A stretch of DNA of 64,000 bases from Heterobilharzia americana (Eukaryota; Platyhelminthes; Trematoda; Strigeidida; Schistosomatidae). The DNA lies in assembly GCA_944470555.2 (NCBI GenBank), contig OX104127.1:55708140-55772139 (forward strand), given 5' to 3'. The notes under the pieces were generated by a model. The model made no database searches, was not told the DNA's origin, and saw only the letters and a list, made by a program, of their open reading frames with translations. This document shows positions 43,504 to 53,639 of the stretch, piece by piece; the stretch's first letter is position 1, and the number at the start of each line of letters is the position of its first letter. The translations under genes and the position numbers were made by a program.

Positions 43504-45552
43504 TTATTATTATATTATTTTTCCCTTGGGTTCCTAGTGGAACATACCGTTTCAGTAGCGTGTCTCCATTCTACTATGTTCTCTGTAGCCTTTTCAACCT
43601 GGCTCCCCGACTGCTCAAAAGCTTTCATTTCTTCCTCACACGACCACCTCCTCCATATCACCATCGCCTCAGATGCCCAACTCGTCTTTTCCCCCTTTGG
43701 ATTCCACTCGATGGCCTGGCGCGTGATGTCTCTAATCGGCCGTCTCAGCGTATGTCCAATTGCATCCATCTCCACTTTTTTCTGCATATTTGTTGAGTGA
43801 TAGGTTCTTGGTTGGTTCGTTGTCAGTCAGCCAGAGTTCCTCGTTGCTTATATTCTTTGGACATTTGATCTTCAGTATCGAGTGTAGGCAGCTGTTGGTG
43901 AATGTCTGCAGTTTGTTGGGAATGTCTTTCGTAACACGCCAAGTCTCTCAACTACCACATAGAAGCACTGACCGACTTGACTGGCATTGGTGTTGAAAAT
44001 CCGGATGTCGTTCACGCTTTATGTTGAGTGCATTAGATCTCCACACTGGTTTCAGGTTAATGAACGCCTCTCTGGCTGTCTTTCTGATCCTGGTTGCTTT
44101 GACATCCTCGTCTGTAACTGTTCCCCTCTAGTTGAAACAGTGCTGCCTAGATAGGTGTAGATAAAAGAGGCTACTTCCTTTAAGTTTCTCCTGTTGATGG
44201 TGATTTGTGCTTGTTGTTGTTGGTGGTAGTGGTGTTGGTTGGGTATCTTCATCACCCCTGTCTTCTCAACGTCCACTTGAAGTCTCGTTTTCGCCGCCTC
44301 GTCTCTTCTGTCAAGTTGTTAGTTTTGGGCTGTAGATCTTCGAGTTTGTGTGACATTAAACATAAGTTATCGGTCAAATCCAAATCTTCTAGGCTCTCTT
44401 CATCGATCCAGCCAGTGTATCTCCCTCTTCTCGCTCCTCACTGTTTGTTGCATGATCCAGTCCACCACAACCAGGAAGGTGATCGGTGATAGTAGGCGGA
44501 AACCTTATCTTACTCCTGTCTTCACTTCAAAAGCATCCCTGAGCTTCGCATTGTGAATTACTTTGCATATGGCATCTTCACATAGTTGTTGAATGAGATT
44601 GATAAAGGTTTATGGTATTCCGTAGTGTTGAAGCAACTGCCAAATTACTTCTCGGTCGATGCTGTGGAAGGCCTTCTCAAAGTCGATGAAGTTGAGGTGG
44701 AGAGAGTTGACTGCAATTCTATACTCTGTTCTATCGTGATGCATAGCTTTGCAGTTTGATCCGCACATGATTTGTTTTTCGTGAAGCCAGCCAACTAGCC
44801 TGTTGCGGTCGTAATTTTGAATCCAGCGCATTGTTTAGTCTCTCCAGGATGATGCGGCCTAATATTTTGCTTGGGTGGACAGCAGAGTCTTGTATAGCGC
44901 TGGTTGCAGTTGTCTGTAGAATTCCTCCTTCTTCTGTTGGTCTACATTATTTGTTGGCGCGTAGCGTAGCATTGTATGGTTGTGACTTCCCTTTCTTTTG
45001 ATTTGAGTCTTGCTGTCATGACGCTGATCGTTGAAGAGATTGGTTCCCAATACATGAGAGCCTTCGATATCTTTGAAAACATTATAATAGCCACTCCGGA
45101 ACTCAGCGTGCTCGTGGTTGTTGTCTCGGTGACAATATCGGAATAGATTATCCACTCTCCAGTTGACAGTTTGGAGAGTCTACCTGCATTCCCATCTGCT
45201 TTTGCAGATTCCTAGAACTTCTATGGTATACCTCCTCATCTCTTTTGCAATCTAGGTTCATACATGGTGCAGTTATTTCATGTCCCCATCCTCACTTTCA
45301 CTTTCATCAAGAAAAGACACGTCGGCAGACTTACTTCCCGAAGGATTTCACCAACCGGCATCATTTCATTTCTTTAGTTCCAGCAAGGGATAATTTTGTT
45401 ATGATTTTTTATATTTTCTTTGTGCTTTGAAGTTTCTTTAGCGATTGAATTTGTCTTACGGGGTAGGGTTGGTAGCTGTATGCCCAACCTTCCCTGTTTA
45501 TCCCAGCTTAGGACCGGCTAGTAACTAGTGAATTAGTTAACCATTCAAGGTT
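43504..45552 (-). mobile_element. RTE-class retrotransposon with both ends but an internal deletion
   Basis: The reverse strand begins with a 5' untranslated region (about 45552-45240). The endonuclease domain follows: 'NLFRYCHRDNNHEHAEFRSG', 'GSHVLGTNLFNDQRHDSKTQ' and 'MLRYAPTNNVDQQKKEEFYR' (45155-44900). Directly after 'LQPALYKTLL' it jumps to the reverse transcriptase piece 'HPSKILG' (about 44875), then 'LNFIDFEKAFHSIDREVIWQ' (44700-44640), a worn catalytic region 'LTDNLCLMSHKL' (44370), the C terminus and the 3' end with an (ATA)n tail at 43498-43520. Compared with the family order, the end of the endonuclease and the start of the reverse transcriptase are missing. A diverged direct repeat 'cctgagaatatta'/'cctcagaatataa' (43491-43503 and 45553-45565) may be the target-site duplication. 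Confidence 0.85.
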
Positions 45553-45565
45553 CCTCAGAATATAA

Positions 45566-46135
45566 GCTAACAATAAACCCATTTAAGCAACAGGAATTTC
45601 AAATATCTTTTACTTATGTCCACACCAATACTGGTAACGATTAGGTCAACAAGTAGATACAAACTTGGATTACCTTTTCAGTCAAATTGATACATGTTTT
45701 TTGGCCTCTATTAATACTAAACAGCCATCGTAAAACAGATGGTAACAGACTTAAAACGAAACGATACTTTTTAGGGGTTGATAAATGATTTCAGTTCATT
45801 ATATTCAATGTCTAAAAATCAGTTAGTTTTTCATAAATAAATAACCAAACTCAATAGTATTTAGGAAAATTTCTTTTTTCTTATGTTTATTGGTTTTAAC
45901 TTATTGTTAAGTGATAAGAATCAAGAATAATCAAGACTGACATGTTTTGGTAATCCATAAGATTTTTGTTTTCATTTTAAGAAGTAAAGTGTCATATGAA
46001 TATTTATCAAAAGAAAATAATGTTTGTTTTAATCATTGAAAAAATCTTGAATGAATAAAAAAATTCATTTTGAGTTTTTTATCAACAAAAAACGATAATA
46101 AATTAAGTTTGATATGATCGAAAAAAAAGTCATTC
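45566..46135. other. AT-rich stretch with no recognised gene
   Basis: Nothing recognised. Confidence 0.5.
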
Positions 46136-46139
46136 ATTT

Positions 46140-47148
46140 TTCCCATCTTCAGGTTTCTCAGAAGGGTGTTTAACTACAAAATCGGTAGACTTCCTTTTTG
46201 TACGCAGTTTTCTGAAGTCATTTTATTGTGACTACTCAGCTGTTCTTCTTACAATCGATTAGTGAAGGTCATGTCGATTTGATTGGTTAATGTTTTTGTT
46301 TGACCGAAATAATAAAGATTCGCTTGTTTTGATTGGTTGACTATTTGGTAGTAGATGGAGGATGCTATACACTGTACCTCAAAGAGTATTCTTTACACTT
46401 GCTTAATTTTTCGCGTACAGCGGAGAGGAGGGTTACCGTTTTCATTTTGCTTGTTTAGGCACTGAAGTTCGATTAAGTATGTAAGAGTTGTCTTGATCGA
46501 TTTTCCCCTTCATCAAGTCCAGGTTTTTCTTACCTTTTGAAGAGATTGATACCAGTCAGGATTTTTTTTGTTTTAAATGGGTTCGCAAATGGCATCGAAG
46601 TATATGTGGAGATTTATTCCTTATTTACTTGAGTGGAAAGCCAATGAAAACTGAATAGTTGATTTTAAATTTTCACTTCCGGTTTTGAAGACTTTCTTAG
46701 TTTAACGTGTGATTCTGGTCTTTACGGTGTATGTAGGTAGGAGACTTCATAACACGACGTTTGGCAGCCAGATTTTGCACATGCAGTTGTGATTTTACTT
46801 TTCTACGTAAACTCCGCAGTGATTGGAGTCTATTTTGCAAACAATGTTGTTCAGGTCTTTTTTGTTTAAAGGATATTTCAATCTATACAGAACATTTTAC
46901 AGCGGCTTCGTTGATTGGTGTGATACGGAGGTTCCACGTGGACATAGAATTCTGGACACCGTTGTTCAGATATTTTTAAGGAAGTGGTGAACGACTGACT
47001 TCTTTAATCCAGTAAAGGAATGTGAGTTTGTTTGTTTGAAGAGATCTGTCTCGATGAAACGTTTTGGATGGATCATGAGCTGAAGGATACTTAACAAATG
47101 TTTCTCCTCAAACCTCATTGATTCCTTTATATTACAATGTGTTTCAGC
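46140..47148 (-). mobile_element. PLE-G: Penelope-like element C-terminal part, decayed
   Basis: Reverse-strand readings: 'RFEEKHLLSILQLMIHPKRF' with 'IETDLFKQTN' (47110-47020), 'KKSVVHHFLKNI' (47000-46970), then in a shifted frame 'VSRIPCPRGTSVSHQSTKPL', 'NVLYRLKYPLNKKDLNNIVC' and 'KIDSNHCGVYV' (about 46890-46800). The last two match the entry into a PLE GIY-YIG endonuclease ('LKNIVYKIDCxxCxxxYIGET'). After that only scattered similarity remains down to about 46330. The forward frame 46761-46979 is antisense. Confidence 0.55.
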
Positions 47149-47160
47149 TAGCCTAATAGT

Positions 47161-47908
47161 TATTACCATTTATTGACATACTTGTTATTCTCCATTGTTT
47201 GTTGTGTTGGATCGAATTGTTCAACCTTTATCGGCATATGGGCTACTATGCAGATACCTTGATATTCCCTGAATGTTAATTATGATAAGTTGGTTGGTTG
47301 TGGCTAGCAGAAGAATCCAGGATGCACGTCTCGTCCTATTTGGGACTCACTCGTCAGCTGGATGGATGTACCTACACCCAAATGATGAGTGTTGTTATTC
47401 CCACTGAAACTCGATCCTCCTACCCATCGCTTCAAATGCCAAGGTATTATCTATTATGCCACAGAGGAACGACAAACACTTCTTGGACATTGGGTGATAG
47501 TTATCACTATTTATTGACATACTTGTTATTCTTCGTTGTTTGCTGTGTTGGATCGAATTGTTCGACCTCTATCGGCATATGTCCTGGTAATATCGAGGCA
47601 TTCACATAGGAGCCCACATGCCAATAGAGGTCGAACATTTCGATCCAACACAACAAACAATGGAGAATAACGAGTATGTCAATAAATAGTGATAACTATC
47701 ACCCGTTGTACAAGAAGTGGCTATCGTCCTTGTGTGACATAGTGGTTCACGCCTTGGAATTTGAAGCGATGGGTGTGAGGTTCGAGTTTCAATGGGAACA
47801 ACAACACTCATCATTAGGGTGTAGGTACACCCATCCAGCTGACGACTGAGTCCCAAATAGGACGAAACGTGCATCCTGAATTCTTCTGCTAGCCACAACC
47901 TACCAAAT
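47161..47908. mobile_element. Sm-alpha inverted composite with 12-bp target-site duplication
   Basis: Left part 47161-47585 is reverse-strand Sm-alpha of about 1.3 units (the 3' end phrase 'tattgacata' recurs at 47171 and 47512, period 341). Right part 47590-47908 is one forward unit. TAGCCTAATAGT (47149-47160) and TAGCCTGATAGT (47909-47920) flank it. Left ribozyme (reverse): CTGACGA + GTGA + GTCCCAAATAGGAC + GAGACGTGCATC. Right ribozyme (forward): CTGACGA + CTGA + GTCCCAAATAGGAC + GAAACGTGCATC. The inverted junction at 47579-47620 matches the junction of the 39-kb composite. The frames at 47298-47609 and 47602-47898 are chance frames of the repeat. Confidence 0.92.
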
Positions 47909-47920
47909 TAGCCTGATAGT

Positions 47921-48410
47921 ATTGTTGTTGAACTCATTTAGGATTCTATTTGTATCAGTTGTTTTTCATATATATTTCAAGAAATTCATCTTCAGGATAC
48001 GTAGTAATGTCAATTGTCTGCTGTTTTCTTCTTCCTTCTCATGTTCCCTCGTCTTCAAACACTATTTGTTAGATAAATTTACCAAACAGTAACACAAATA
48101 TTGGGCAGTAAATAAAAAGTTGACATTAGATAAAGGTGATACATGTATTAATCGCAAGCTATTTGAATTTAACACAGAAGTCTGGTTTAAGTACTAACAA
48201 GGGTATCTTGAATTTCGATTATTTCTCTGATAAAAAATGTGAACAAATTAAGTTAAATCAAGCCAAGAACAATAGGAATATGAACAGACCAAAAGTTCAA
48301 AGATAAGTTCAAGGTTAAATAGCCGTAATTTGACCTTCAAATAACCAATAAATTGTCGTTAAAAAGTAGCCAATCAATTTCTAGAATTAAAAGCAGAAGT
48401 GAACTTTTAT
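47921..48410. other. AT-rich stretch with no recognised gene
   Basis: Nothing recognised. Confidence 0.5.
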
Positions 48411-48411
48411 T

Positions 48412-48535
48412 CCTGGTGGGGTCGTGGGTGCGCAGTGCTGAGGAGTTCCATACTAGGACGAAACAGTTGTTCAGTGCTCTTAGGTGCCCTTTGTTCCTCC
48501 AACTGATGTCAGTCCACGATGAATAACAACTTTAA
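48412..48535 (+). repeat. F2 repeat, 3' half with ribozyme
   Basis: Starts just after where the tRNA B box would be ('cctggtggggtcgtgggtg'), carries the ribozyme (separate entry) and ends with 'ccaactgatgtcagtccacg' and 'gatgaataacaac'. The 5' part is missing, as expected for 5' truncation. Confidence 0.75.
48428..48480 (+). ncRNA. F2 hammerhead ribozyme, core and stems intact
   Basis: CTGAGGA (48438-48444), helix II GTTC/GGAC with a G-U pair, GAAAC (48460-48464), loop AGTT, cleavage triplet GTT (48469-48471). Helix I pairs 'GCAGTG' before the core with 'CAGTGC' after the cleavage site, with one mismatch. Every residue known to be invariant in type I hammerheads is present, and helix III is the minimal two-pair form also found in Sm-alpha ribozymes. 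It is the best candidate here for a self-cleaving RNA, though no sequence resembling a known tertiary-contact loop was verified. Confidence 0.7.
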
Positions 48536-49095
48536 CTTTTATCCGGTTTAACATTTATAACTCACGAAATCTTATCTAGCAGTTTAAATGTTCATATGCT
48601 TCATTGAATATTTGCTTAATTGCTTTCAGAGTGTTTATGTTGCTTCTTATTAGGAGTTCTTTCTGTGAATTTTGTCTTATCAATAATACTACATTTAAGA
48701 GTTTTATTTAGGGAGCATAACATCACTGTAGACCTGTTCCCTGAAGAAAAAAACATCATTTTTAACCTTACATCTAAGAATATATTATCTTTTTCATGCA
48801 TGGACACCTTGGTGAGAATTGGATATCATATGCAATTATTCCTATTATTAAGCTTAACTAAAACAAAGGTAATATTACTAGTAGAATCAGTAATAACCTG
48901 TCTCGTGGATTCTTATCAAATGAGGTTTAAGAACTGTCGAATGAAGTATATATGAGTAAACTAAGGAATCGATAATTACAAACCAACTGACAGGTAAAAT
49001 TATCAGTTTCCTATTCAGCAGTTTTTTGATATCCTGTGTTAACAGTAAACTGTACCAACATTTAACAAACATCTTAATTACTGAGGTCTTAATCA
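48536..49095. other. No gene supported; one open frame on the forward strand
   Basis: The frame 48620-48955 (111 codons) is leucine- and isoleucine-rich and preceded by 'ttgctttcag', which resembles a splice acceptor. It has no recognised domain and no conserved signal. It could be an exon of an unknown gene but is more likely chance. Confidence 0.2.
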
Positions 49096-49099
49096 CCTC

Positions 49100-49250
49100 A
49101 GAAATAAAGCCTTGGAATTTGAAGCGATGGGTACCTGGCTCAAGTCTCAGTGGGAACAACATTACTCACTAGGATGCTGGTACATCCAGCTGACGAGTAC
49201 TTAATAGGACGAGACGAGCATGCTGAATTCCTCTACTAGCCACAACCAAG
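49100..49250 (+). repeat. Sm-alpha-like SINE fragment
   Basis: 'gaagcgatgggtacctggctcaagtctcag' (worn B box), 'ggtacatccagCTGACGAgtac' and GGACGAGACGAGC at 49186-49225. The GAAA strand reads GAGA and helix II is weakened. It ends with 'tagccacaaccaag' directly against the PLE-C end at 49262. Confidence 0.6.
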
Positions 49251-49261
49251 TAATTCTTAAT

Positions 49262-49985
49262 ATAGGTGTAAAACTTGAGCACTGTCGTACAATTTAATCC
49301 CATATTAGATTTGTTTATTTGATTTATAACACACAGTGATCTAGCATTACTTGACGTTTTGAGCGTAAAATATCATTACTTATAATCATACCTCACTGTA
49401 ATCACAATCCACTTCCCATATTTGATTTACTCTTATTGGTAATAAAATCTTCCATATCTCTGGGATAGATGTTGCGTCATTTCCATTACACATGTGTTGG
49501 GTGCTGTTGATTCGATGAACAAAGATTCAGTTGTCAATCTCCCTCTCTCTCTCCCCACCTAATCATATTCGACTTAAATACAGTGGCTTTATTCCACCCT
49601 ATTCTGTGGTTGTGTATTAATGCATGCATTGCAATAGCCGAGTGTTTTTCTAAATTATTGTTCTTATTTAGGTCTGTTATTCGATATTTAGATAAATTCC
49701 TATGTTCGGCTATTCTAACTGATCCCGACCAACCAGGCCAGTTTGACCTATATACTTGACCTCACAGTCATTATATGGAATTTGATAGATTATATTATTT
49801 TGCCTAATTGTTTCTATGGGATCCTTAATGCAACCAACAAAGTTTATCTGTGAGTGAGTTTGTAGGTTTAAATGCCACGCTAATCCCAGCCAGCCTTACT
49901 GAGAATTCTTCGTAGTGTTTATGAGGTACCCTCCTTATAGGGTAATAATGGAGGCTGTAAATTACTTTTTACTGGTATTGGCGTT
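49262..49985 (-). mobile_element. PLE-C: Penelope-like element, 3' part
   Basis: Reverse-strand readings with shifts: 'LPYKEGTS' (about 49945), 'FKPTNSLTDKLCWLH' (49875-49830), 'DPIETIRQNNIIYQIPYNDC' leading into the endonuclease core 'CEVKYIGQTG' (49820-49735), 'VRIAEHRNLSKYRITDLNKN' (49715-49655), 'LEKHSAIAMHALIHNHRIGW' (49650-49590), then the 3' untranslated end to 'cacctatatta' at 49263-49273. It is the best copy for defining PLE-C and shows that the 33090-33418 segment is an insertion in the sister copy. Confidence 0.85.
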
Positions 49986-49989
49986 AATA

Positions 49990-50380
49990 GTCGCACTTCT
50001 GTGACTGTTATTCATTAGTTCATTAGTTGTCTCATGACATAGTATTCTGAAATGTGTCTGGTAATTTCTGTTTAGAAAATCGCATTTTCTGTGTTTACTA
50101 TAGGTTAGACATAAAAGAATAAACAATATACTGGAGTAATTAGGCTCGAGTTTTGAATTTTGTTGATCTCTATATTTGGAAATTATAGCCTGCTTATTTG
50201 CGTTAATTTTTAGTATTAGAGAACCATACTACTAATGAGTAGAAACAAAATAAATTGAAGCTTATGACAAGCGATGATCATAAACTTTCAGCTGTTATAA
50301 TAATTTTTATCGCTCAATATTTATATATTTTCTTCTTCATTATCCATTCACTTAGTGAACGAGACAATACCAAGTTTTGT
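49990..50380. other. AT-rich stretch with no recognised gene
   Basis: Nothing recognised. Confidence 0.45.
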
Positions 50381-50387
50381 TTACTAG

Positions 50388-50840
50388 TACTTGTAATTTC
50401 CCGTTGCTATAGTAGGTCGAATTTTCCAATCTCTGTGAGCAGGTGGACTACTACGTGGGTGCCTCGGTACTACCTGGATATTCATTTTATTGTAGTCTAT
50501 TTGTTGGCTGGGAGTAAAGCTTAAGGTGTGTGTTTCATTCATTTTGGGAATCGTCAGCTGGATCTACCTGAACCCGAGTGAATGAATTTGTTCCCACTAG
50601 GTCTCTAACAAATGATGATAAACAAAAAGTGATACCAGTTGAACAAGTGGTGACTGCCGTGCCCCATTGGCCTAGTAGATAACGCTTTGGTGTTTTAAAC
50701 AATGGACACTGGGTTCGAGTCCTGATCGGAAGAACTTCACTGACTTGGCTGCAGGTACGTCCGGTGGACGAGTCTCAAATAGGACGAAACACACCTTTTG
50801 GATTCTCCTGCTTGCCATCAAATAGACTGAGGCATTTATG
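50388..50840. repeat. Sm-alpha-like SINE fold-back pair
   Basis: The left arm (50388-50615, reverse) has the ribozyme remnant CTGACGA, TTCCCAAAATGAAT, GAAACACACACC. The right arm (50640-50840, forward) has A box 'tggcctagtagataacg', B box 'gggttcgagtcc' and ribozyme GTGGACGA, GTCTCAAATAGGAC, GAAACACACC. Each arm keeps a GAAA strand, but helix II or the CUGA strand is damaged in one or the other. Confidence 0.7.
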
Positions 50841-50855
50841 TTTAGTTATGAAACG

Positions 50856-50860
<5 letters not shown>

Positions 50861-50889
<29 letters not shown>
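50861..50889. repeat. (TA)n microsatellite
   Basis: About 14 uninterrupted TA units next to the Sm-alpha 3' end. Confidence 0.95.
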
Positions 50890-50893
<4 letters not shown>

Positions 50894-51061
50894 CTACTGT
50901 ACAAAGCGTGACTTGATAGGCTATCAAAACAAGTAGAAAAAGAGCCAATCAGATTTCATCTTGTGAAACAGCTTACTTTCCGGAGACATAAAGAAACTTA
51001 ATTGTTCGTTTCAGTAGTTAGTAGTTTACTCTTCGAAACCACTGCCATATACAAAATAAAA

Positions 51062-51182
51062 TAAAATTGCCTTTGTACTGGGTGATGATTGAAGGTGAGA
51101 TGAAAATCTGGACCGCAGTCGGATTCGAACCAGCGACCATCGGGTTACCTGCCCGGTTCTCTACCAACTAAGCAATGAGGTC
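51062..51182 (-). repeat. SINE3 with well-preserved tRNA-like head
   Basis: The reverse-strand head 51182-51110 (73 bases) folds like a tRNA. Acceptor GACCTCA pairs with TGCGGTC except at one position, the anticodon-like arm is CGGG-CAGGTAA-CCCG, and the T arm has B box 'ggttcgaatcc'. Position 33 is A rather than U, so this is not a functional tRNA. The body 'cagattttcatctcacc..caatcatcaccc' follows to 51062. Confidence 0.75.
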
Positions 51183-51189
51183 AGACTGG

Positions 51190-51780
51190 TGACCAGAATT
51201 TTACTTCACTTCAGTCACCAAGGGTTTTGCCCGACTACCATGTAAATTCGTGATGCGTTACTACCGCTTGATCGTATTCACACTGGCTGCCAACCAGTCA
51301 GGACTTCTTTGATGCAATGAAGCAAGATTATCTCTGGCAAAAAAACACAGTATGGTATAGCATAAATTTACTAAGTGAGCATACTGATTAGTAGAAAGAT
51401 GGATGTGAGAGATTTTTCAATTTCATGAGATGCTTACTTAGTGATTGGTCATTATCAAGAGATAAATAGGTTTCGAAGTTATGTAACAGCAAAAACTACC
51501 AAAGAAAGTGAGAAAAAATGCAAAATATTTAGAATATATGGAGTTGATTACTATTTTAGAAAATGTCTTTCCATTTACACAACTGACACCATAAAAAGGT
51601 GTGATATGATAAAATATGCTGCGTTTGGATCTCTTGATGAACTCTGATAAAACAATGATTTACAGAATATAATGGTGTCATTTTGTTTTCCAAATACTCA
51701 TCAGCTGTATTCAGTCTAAAATTACAGTAGTTCTTTGAAAAAGTCTTAAAATCATATACTTTAAACGTCGTATGATGCTA
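51190..51780. other. AT-rich stretch with no recognised gene
   Basis: Nothing recognised. The 68-codon frame at 51441-51647 has no motif. Confidence 0.45.
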
Positions 51781-51801
51781 TTTATTTACTTATTTATTTG
51801 T

Positions 51802-52432
51802 GCCTTGGGTTCCTAGAGGAATATACAGATACAGTAGCACGTCTCCATTACACTCTGATCTCTGCAATCTTTCCAACCTAGCGCTGCGACTACCCACAAG
51901 CGCTCATTTCTTCCTCACACAATCTCATCCATGTCACCCTCACCTCGGACACCCAACTCGCTGTTTCCCATCCGGGTTCCACTCGACAACCTGGTCAGGC
52001 CCGTGATGTCCTCAAATGGTCTTCTCAGTGTATGCCCAATCCAATTCATCTCCACTCTCTTCCACTGCATATTAGTTCAGCTATAGCTTCTTGCCTCGTT
52101 GGTTCGTTGCCGTCCAGAGTGAGTTCCTTTTTGCTTCTTCATATTGTTCTGGCCATCTGATCTTCGGGCAGCGAGCCAACGTAGGCACTTGTTGATGAAT
52201 GTCTATAGTTTGTTGGAAATGCCTTCGTAACACGCCAAGTCTCTCAACCACCACATAGAAGCACTGACTGAATTGACTGACATTGGTGTTGAAAATTCGG
52301 ATGTTGTTCACGCTTTATGCTGACTGCAGGGCAGAAGATCTCCACACTGGTTTCAGGTTAATGAACGCCTGTCTTACTGTCTTTCCCATCCTGGCTTTGA
52401 CGTCCTCATCTGTGCCGCCTGTAGTTGGTTGG
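51802..52432 (-). mobile_element. RTE-class retrotransposon 3' end, left arm of an inverted pair
   Basis: Reverse-strand 3' end 'ggaacccaaggcac' at 51802-51818 followed by a (TAAA)n-type tail (51775-51801). The body up to 'caggcggcacagatgagg' at about 52400-52420 covers only the C-terminal third of the open reading frame. The copy at 52738-53395 is the same region in the opposite orientation. Confidence 0.88.
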
Positions 52433-52737
52433 TAATTTGATTAAATTGCGAAGCTATATATGAGTGTAGAGCCGAAGACGAAGACCTAATTGAAATGAGA
52501 TATATTTCTTCGCCCAATCGGTGTTTTTTCTAAATATCTAAATGTGAATATTCAATGATTTTTGCATAATTTAGCATTTCCAATTTTCCCAATACTTACA
52601 GTTTTTTTTATCTTAAATTACCTTATATGGTATCATACAATATGGTAATACCAGAACTAAATAACATCATTGTCTGTAAGCATTCATTAATGAATTGATT
52701 CTCTCCACAACGCACAGATAAGAATAATAATAAAGGA
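52433..52737. other. Spacer between the inverted RTE copies
   Basis: About 305 bp of AT-rich DNA. Its middle phrase 'agccgaagacgaagacctaattg' also occurs in worn form near 54290, so it holds a small repeat of unknown kind. Confidence 0.4.
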
Positions 52738-53395
52738 AGTAGCCTCTTTCACCTATCTAGGCAGCATCGTTTCAACTACAGGCTGCACAGGCACAGATGA
52801 GGATCTCAAAACCAGGATCGGAAAGACAACAAGACAGGCTTTAATTTATTTGAAATCAGTGTGGAGATCTTCTGCACTGCACTCAGCATAAAGCGTGAAC
52901 AACAGACCGATTTTCAACACTAATGTCAGTCAAGTCAGTTAGTGCTTCAATGTGATGGTTGAGAGACTTGGCGTGTTACGAAAGGCATTTCCAACAAATT
53001 ACAGACATTCATCAACAACTGCCTGAGTTGGCTCGTTACCGAAGCTGAGATGGCCAGAATAATAAGAATAAGCAACGAGGAACTCTGGCTGACAACGAAT
53101 CAACGAAGCGAGAGGCTATCGCTCAACAAACGTGCGGTGGAAGGAAGTGGAGATGGATTGGATTGGGCATACACTGAGAAGACTATTCGAGGACATCACG
53201 GGCCTGACCAGGTTGTCGAGTGGAACCCGGATGGGAAACAGCGAGTTGGGTGTCCGAGGTGAGGGTGACATGGATGAGTTTGTGTGAGGAAGAAATGAGA
53301 GCTTGTGGGTAGTCGTTGCGCCAGGTTTAAAAGACTGCAGAGATCAGAGTGTAATGGAGACGTGCTACTGAAGCTGTGTGTTCGCAAGGGACAAA
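52738..53395 (+). mobile_element. RTE-class retrotransposon 3' end, right arm of an inverted pair
   Basis: Starts at 'aggaagtagcctctttcacc' and proceeds through 'MARIIRISNEELW' (53050), the 'DWIGHTLRR'-type segment (about 53155-53190, frameshifted) to the 3' end and (AATAATA)n tail at 53392-53410. About 52 bases upstream of the 3' end the usual 'ggaacctaa' is lost ('gttcgcaagggacaa'). Confidence 0.88.
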
Positions 53396-53410
53396 TAATA
53401 ATAATAAATA

Positions 53411-53635
53411 ATATCCAATAATCATAGATTTTAAGTAAGTCATGAAGATGACATTTTAGAAATAATGATGAAAATAATCACTGGAGTTATGAAGCAGACT
53501 ATTCTTAGGTGAATGGAGTGATTTTTGATGAGTGTTCAGCCAAACAGCAAGTGATTACGTAATAATAGGAAGATATATGAACATTGATAAGAACAAGAGG
53601 AGGGAGAGGTGCACAAAGGAATGCTAGGAGTTACA
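53411..53635. other. Unassigned sequence
   Basis: May be the 3' untranslated part of the PLE-F copy that follows on the reverse strand. Confidence 0.3.
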
Positions 53636-53639
53636 TCCT

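Noticed and set aside
48620..48955. 111-codon forward frame with an acceptor-like upstream sequence as an exon
   Set aside because: No recognisable domain, no matching donor or neighbouring exon, and hydrophobic low-complexity composition typical of AT-rich DNA. It is kept only as a note in the feature list.
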